Both the position numbers and the translations under genes were made by a program. The notes under the pieces are model-generated. The model did no database searches and was not told the origin of the DNA. It saw only the letters and a program-made list of their open reading frames with translations. Positions 30,632 through 33,314 of a stretch of DNA of 33,314 bases are shown in pieces (position 1 is the stretch's first letter; every line of letters begins with the position of its first letter). Source of the DNA: Acidimicrobiia bacterium (lineage in GTDB: Bacteria; Actinomycetota; Acidimicrobiia; IMCC26256; PALSA-555). Location of the stretch: assembly GCA_040881685.1 (NCBI GenBank), contig JBBECS010000002.1, forward strand, positions 1 to 33,314, in the 5' to 3' direction.

Positions 30632-32047
30632 TCACCCAGCGGCGCGATCGTGGGCCAGCTTCGTGAGCTCCGAGAACGCGTCCTCGATCCCGGCCTCGAG
30701 GATCTCCAGGTCGGGCCATTGGTTGCGGTCGGCGAGCAAGCCCACGTGGAAGCTGCCGCAGTACGAGAGCACGGCCACGCCCAGGTTGAGGTTCCGCGTG
30801 AGCGGGACCATCGGGTACGCCTCGAGCATGCGCGCGCCCATGCAGTAGAGCGGGAACTGTGGTCCCGGCACGTTCGTGCACACGAGGTTGATGAACGGCT
30901 GGTGATGAATGAGCCGGGACGCGAGCCCGAGGAGCGTCGGCGCCGCGTACTCCGTGAGCCCCATCAGCGCGGCGGCACCCACCGCTTGCTCGCGCTCCTT
31001 GAGGCTCGTAGTCGTCGCCTGCACCGTGGCCAGACGGACGAGCGGATCGGGCTCGCCGACCGGGACCGACACGAACATCGCGGACAGACGGTTGCCGAGC
31101 TTCATGTGCTCGCTGTCGTCGCGCACCGAGACGGGGCAGAACACCTTGATCGTGAGATCGGGTGTGAGCTCGCCCCGGGTGTCGAGCAGGCGCGCCAGCC
31201 CGCCAGCGACGCCCGCGAGCACGGCGTCGTTCACGGTGCCGCCGAACGCGCGGCGAACGATCTTCACATCGTCGAGCGGTACGCTCACGGTGCCGAAGCG
31301 ACGGGTCCGTCCGACCACCGGGTTGTTGAGCGAGGTCTTCGGCGCCACGAGCGCGCCGTCAGCGAGCGTGGACATCTGGCGGGCGAGGGACCCGATGCGC
31401 TCGGCCGCCCGGCGCGGCACCTCGAGCGCGGTCCGCGCCGTGCGCGCGACGGCCCCGGTGCTCTCGACCATGCCGCGCGCGGTGTCGATGAGCAGTCGCG
31501 CCGGCGTGGGCGCAGGCTCCGGTTCCCAAGGGACCGGCTCGTGAACGGTGGGCTCGGGGGTGAAGTCGAGGAGGACGGTGGCGACATCGACGCCGGAGAT
31601 GCCGTCGACGAGGGCGTGATGCGTCTTCTGGATGAGCGCGACGTTCCCTCCCTCGACGCCCTCCACGAACCAGAGCTCCCAGAGCGGACGGGTGCGGTCG
31701 AGGACCTGCGCCTGGATCCGCTCGAACAGCGCGAGGAGCTCGCTGCGCGATCCCGGCGCCGGAAGGGCAGTGAGGCGCACGTGGTACCCGATGTCGAAGC
31801 GGTCGTCGTCGACCCAGATCGGCTGGCCCGCGTCGAGCGGCACGGACATCACACGCTTGCGGAAGCGGGGGATGAGGTGCAGCCGCGACGCGACGAGATC
31901 GCGCACGTCCGCGATGCGGAACCGGTCGCCCGGCCCGAAGAACGGCTCTCCCTCGAGCACGGTGAGCGCGCCGACGTGCATCGGCGTCTCGAGTCGCTCG
32001 AGGTGCAGGAAGCTCGCGTCGAGCCCGGTCAGCCGGTCGTAGGGCAT
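30632..32047 (-). CDS. Wax ester synthase/diacylglycerol acyltransferase (WS/DGAT)
   Basis: A 471-residue bifunctional WS/DGAT-type enzyme that transfers acyl groups from acyl-CoA to diacylglycerol or fatty alcohol, forming storage lipids at the membrane. The acyl-transfer motif HHALVDG is at His143-Gly149. The conserved N-terminal LTGLDASFLHLE, the NVALIQKTHH lead-in, and the C-terminal FINLVCTNVPGPQFPLY block are present, and length is standard. A TAGCCT box (minus strand, 32062-32057) lies 9 bases before the ATG. It heads a set with the amidase and MBL hydrolase. Upstream lies the hairpin-rich gap. Confidence 0.93.
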   Translation of the reverse strand: MPYDRLTGLDASFLHLERLETPMHVGALTVLEGEPFFGPGDRFRIADVRDLVASRLHLIPRFRKRVMSVPLDAGQPIWVDDDRFDIGYHVRLTALPAPGSRSELLALFERIQAQVLDRTRPLWELWFVEGVEGGNVALIQKTHHALVDGISGVDVATVLLDFTPEPTVHEPVPWEPEPAPTPARLLIDTARGMVESTGAVARTARTALEVPRRAAERIGSLARQMSTLADGALVAPKTSLNNPVVGRTRRFGTVSVPLDDVKIVRRAFGGTVNDAVLAGVAGGLARLLDTRGELTPDLTIKVFCPVSVRDDSEHMKLGNRLSAMFVSVPVGEPDPLVRLATVQATTTSLKEREQAVGAAALMGLTEYAAPTLLGLASRLIHHQPFINLVCTNVPGPQFPLYCMGARMLEAYPMVPLTRNLNLGVAVLSYCGSFHVGLLADRNQWPDLEILEAGIEDAFSELTKLAHDRAAG

Positions 32048-32364
32048 GAGGCCGCAAGGCTACTGACGACGCGGTCAATGTGGAACAGGCACCCCTAGGT
32101 GTTCTGGCGTCAGAACCCGCCGTTCAAGCCGACGAGGGCCGGCGTCGAAGAAGTCGGGGCGCCCTGGAGGCAGCTGGGCACAGATCCGCCTCGACAGGGC
32201 GCCCCTTCATCCGGCAGGTTCCCGCAGCGGTGGGGCTGGGCAGTGACCGCTCGTTGCGGGAACCGGACCGGACGACCAACCGCGGTGCCGAGCGACCGCC
32301 CCCCGCCCGACCGAAGCCACCGGGATCATGCAATGCGGCCGACGCGCGGGCAAATGGACGCGGG
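32048..32364. other. 317-base gap with four tandem hairpins
   Basis: The longest non-coding stretch in the window lies between the surface-protein stop and the WS/DGAT start. It holds four successive inverted repeats: 32101-32106/32111-32116 (6 bp); 32130-32134/32143-32147 (5 bp); 32156-32165/32196-32205 (perfect 10 bp, inner stem 32167-32171/32188-32192); and 32217-32226/32255-32264 (perfect 10 bp, directly stacked inner 5-bp stem 32227-32231/32246-32250). The two larger ones share a layout of 10-bp outer plus 5-bp inner stem. It may be a structured RNA, a terminator cluster for the surface-protein gene, or DNA-level cruciforms. No ORF with family features is seen; 32265-32364 shows nothing I can name. 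Confidence 0.5.
32057..32062 (-). promoter_or_regulatory. Putative -10 box of the WS/DGAT gene
   Basis: TAGCCT on the minus strand, 9 bases before the ATG at 32047. If used, the hairpin array at 32101-32264 lies upstream of this transcript rather than inside it. Confidence 0.4.
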
Positions 32365-33189
32365 TCAGCTGTCGAGGGTGGGGCGCGGGGGTCGCCACCG
32401 GCGCGCGAGGACGACACCGAGGGTGACCGCGGCGAGGCCCACGCCCGCGAGCGGCAGGTTCGGCGCGCCGGTTGCGGGGAGCGTGGGCACCGCGGCCGGC
32501 GGTGCGGCCGGCGGCTCGACCACGTCGGGGGGCACCACTTGAGCCATCGGCGGCGCGTAGCGGTAGCAGACGCGCACCGCGGCCGACGCGAACGTGTTGA
32601 TCTGGAATTGCACGTTGCCGCCACCGCCCATGAACGTCTCCGAGATCGCGGTCGTCAGGTGGAACGGCACCGTGCCGGCGCCCGTGAACGCGCTGAGCAC
32701 CGGCGCGGCTGCCGTCGTGACAGCCGCGGCGGCTTCGTCGCGCGCCGTGGACGGCTGCGTGACCGCGCTCGGACCGACGAAGTCGAGCGTGCCGTCGAAC
32801 GCGGCGAGCGTCTGCGGCGGCACCCGCTCGATCGAGCCACTGATCGGGGGTGGTGCCACGAGCCCACCGGGGCTGGTGATCGACACCTGGTAGTCCATGC
32901 GCTCGGCGAAGACGACAGCAGATCCGGCCGTGCTCTCGAACACCGCGTCGGTATCGAGATGAATGCTCGGACCGGTGACGGCCACGTCGAGCAGCGTGCC
33001 GAGGGCCGGGTCGAACTGCGAGACCGAGATGTCGGCGTCGATCTCGGTGCGGGTGCGGGCCAACGCACCGTCGAAGCAGAGCGTCTGCTCGGTGGGCGTG
33101 GCGGCGACAGCAAGGCCACCGGTGATGATGAGCGTTCCCCCGATGATGCCGAACATCGCAAGGGCGCGTGAGAACAAGGTGGTGCGCAC
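32365..33189 (-). CDS. Cell-wall-anchored (LPXTG) surface protein, choice-of-anchor E-like
   Basis: A 274-residue exported protein. The signal peptide has hydrophobic residues 10-28 and AVA cleavage near 29. The body (about 30-220) contains QFDPALGTLLDVAVTG, resembling the choice-of-anchor E domain of surface proteins. A Pro/Ala-rich stretch (about 215-236) is followed by the sorting signal LPATG at 237-241, a hydrophobic segment, and a positively charged end (ARRWRPPRP). It is therefore probably sortase-linked to peptidoglycan; no sortase gene is in the window. Two cysteines (LCFDG, VCYRY) lie near the ends of the body. GTG start at 33189 preceded by GGGAGG at the proper distance. Ligand or function unknown. 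Confidence 0.85.
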   Translation of the reverse strand: MRTTLFSRALAMFGIIGGTLIITGGLAVAATPTEQTLCFDGALARTRTEIDADISVSQFDPALGTLLDVAVTGPSIHLDTDAVFESTAGSAVVFAERMDYQVSITSPGGLVAPPPISGSIERVPPQTLAAFDGTLDFVGPSAVTQPSTARDEAAAAVTTAAAPVLSAFTGAGTVPFHLTTAISETFMGGGGNVQFQINTFASAAVRVCYRYAPPMAQVVPPDVVEPPAAPPAAVPTLPATGAPNLPLAGVGLAAVTLGVVLARRWRPPRPTLDS

Positions 33190-33272
33190 GAATGAACCTC
33201 CCGTGGTACTGGATGGGCGGATGTGCGCACCGGGACACCACCGTGACGCGGCGGTGACCTTCGATCGCGCGT

Positions 33273-33314
33273 CAGGAGGGCGCGCTCAGGAGGGCGCGCT
33301 CAGGAGGGCGCGCT
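33273..33314. repeat. 14-base tandem repeat running to the window end
   Basis: Three exact consecutive copies of CAGGAGGGCGCGCT (33273-33286, 33287-33300, 33301-33314); the last ends on the final base. The array probably continues beyond the window or marks an assembly edge. It lies about 85 bases upstream of the surface-protein gene start. Confidence 0.85.

Noticed and set aside
29966-32098. 710-codon plus-strand frame antisense to the amidase and WS/DGAT genes
   Set aside because: Antisense shadow; the composition is typical of reversed high-GC codons and both genes on the other strand have intact catalytic motifs.
1-33314. CRISPR arrays, tRNA or rRNA genes, insertion sequences, prophage
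   Set aside because: No regularly spaced direct repeats, no cloverleaf or rRNA-like blocks, and no transposase, integrase or phage motifs were seen.

Overview
The window is a compact, GC-rich stretch of an actinobacterial chromosome. A WhiB-type iron-sulfur regulator, a PAC2-family protein, a WS/DGAT acyltransferase, a Ruc/FmdB-type chaperone under a CIRCE operator, and frequent GTG/TTG starts with apparent leaderless promoters all point that way. The gene content looks more like Acidimicrobiia than Streptomyces or Mycobacterium, but that placement is inference. About 35 protein genes fill roughly 92% of the sequence. I see no rRNA, tRNA, CRISPR array, insertion sequence or phage gene.

Layout, left to right. 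(1) 1-5 kb holds molybdenum-cofactor genes (moaA; moeA overlapping galU), plsY, and a small secreted protein behind a long, hairpin-rich leader. (2) At 4.7-7.5 kb a CIRCE operator precedes a Ruc-like redox chaperone, followed by a CpaB/SAF-domain protein, uppP and a HAD hydrolase. (3) At 7.5-13.2 kb are the tldE-tldD peptidase pair, a divergent FlK-like thioesterase, and a thiamine-diphosphate enzyme translationally coupled to an alpha/beta hydrolase. (4) At 13.3-17.2 kb a flippase-like membrane protein, a PAP2-type phosphatase/transferase and a VOC protein run rightward, meeting a LapA-like membrane protein and a LysR regulator. (5) At 17.3-25.1 kb are WhiB, an APH-like kinase, ArfB, a two-gene ABC exporter, a class III CoA-transferase, TetR, PAC2 and an M20 peptidase. 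(6) At 25.2-27.9 kb lie three tandem paralogous secreted SGNH-fold proteins. (7) At 27.9-33.2 kb are a metallo-beta-lactamase-fold hydrolase, an amidase, a WS/DGAT acyltransferase, a 317-base gap packed with four hairpins, and an LPXTG surface protein.

Functional themes are envelope biology (uppP, galU, plsY, flippase, PAP2, SGNH proteins, LPXTG protein), proteostasis (ruc, arfB, tldDE) and acyl-CoA/lipid metabolism (CoA-transferase, thioesterase, WS/DGAT, thiamine-diphosphate enzyme). The most distinctive signals are: the SGNH triplet, whose third member lacks the usual catalytic Asp; a Ruc homolog with a Cys-to-His change in its zinc site under a CIRCE element; two copies of a 49-base palindromic element in convergent gaps; recurrent TANNNT boxes 6-7 bases upstream of start codons, two of them symmetric and shared by divergent genes; and a hairpin array at 32101-32264.
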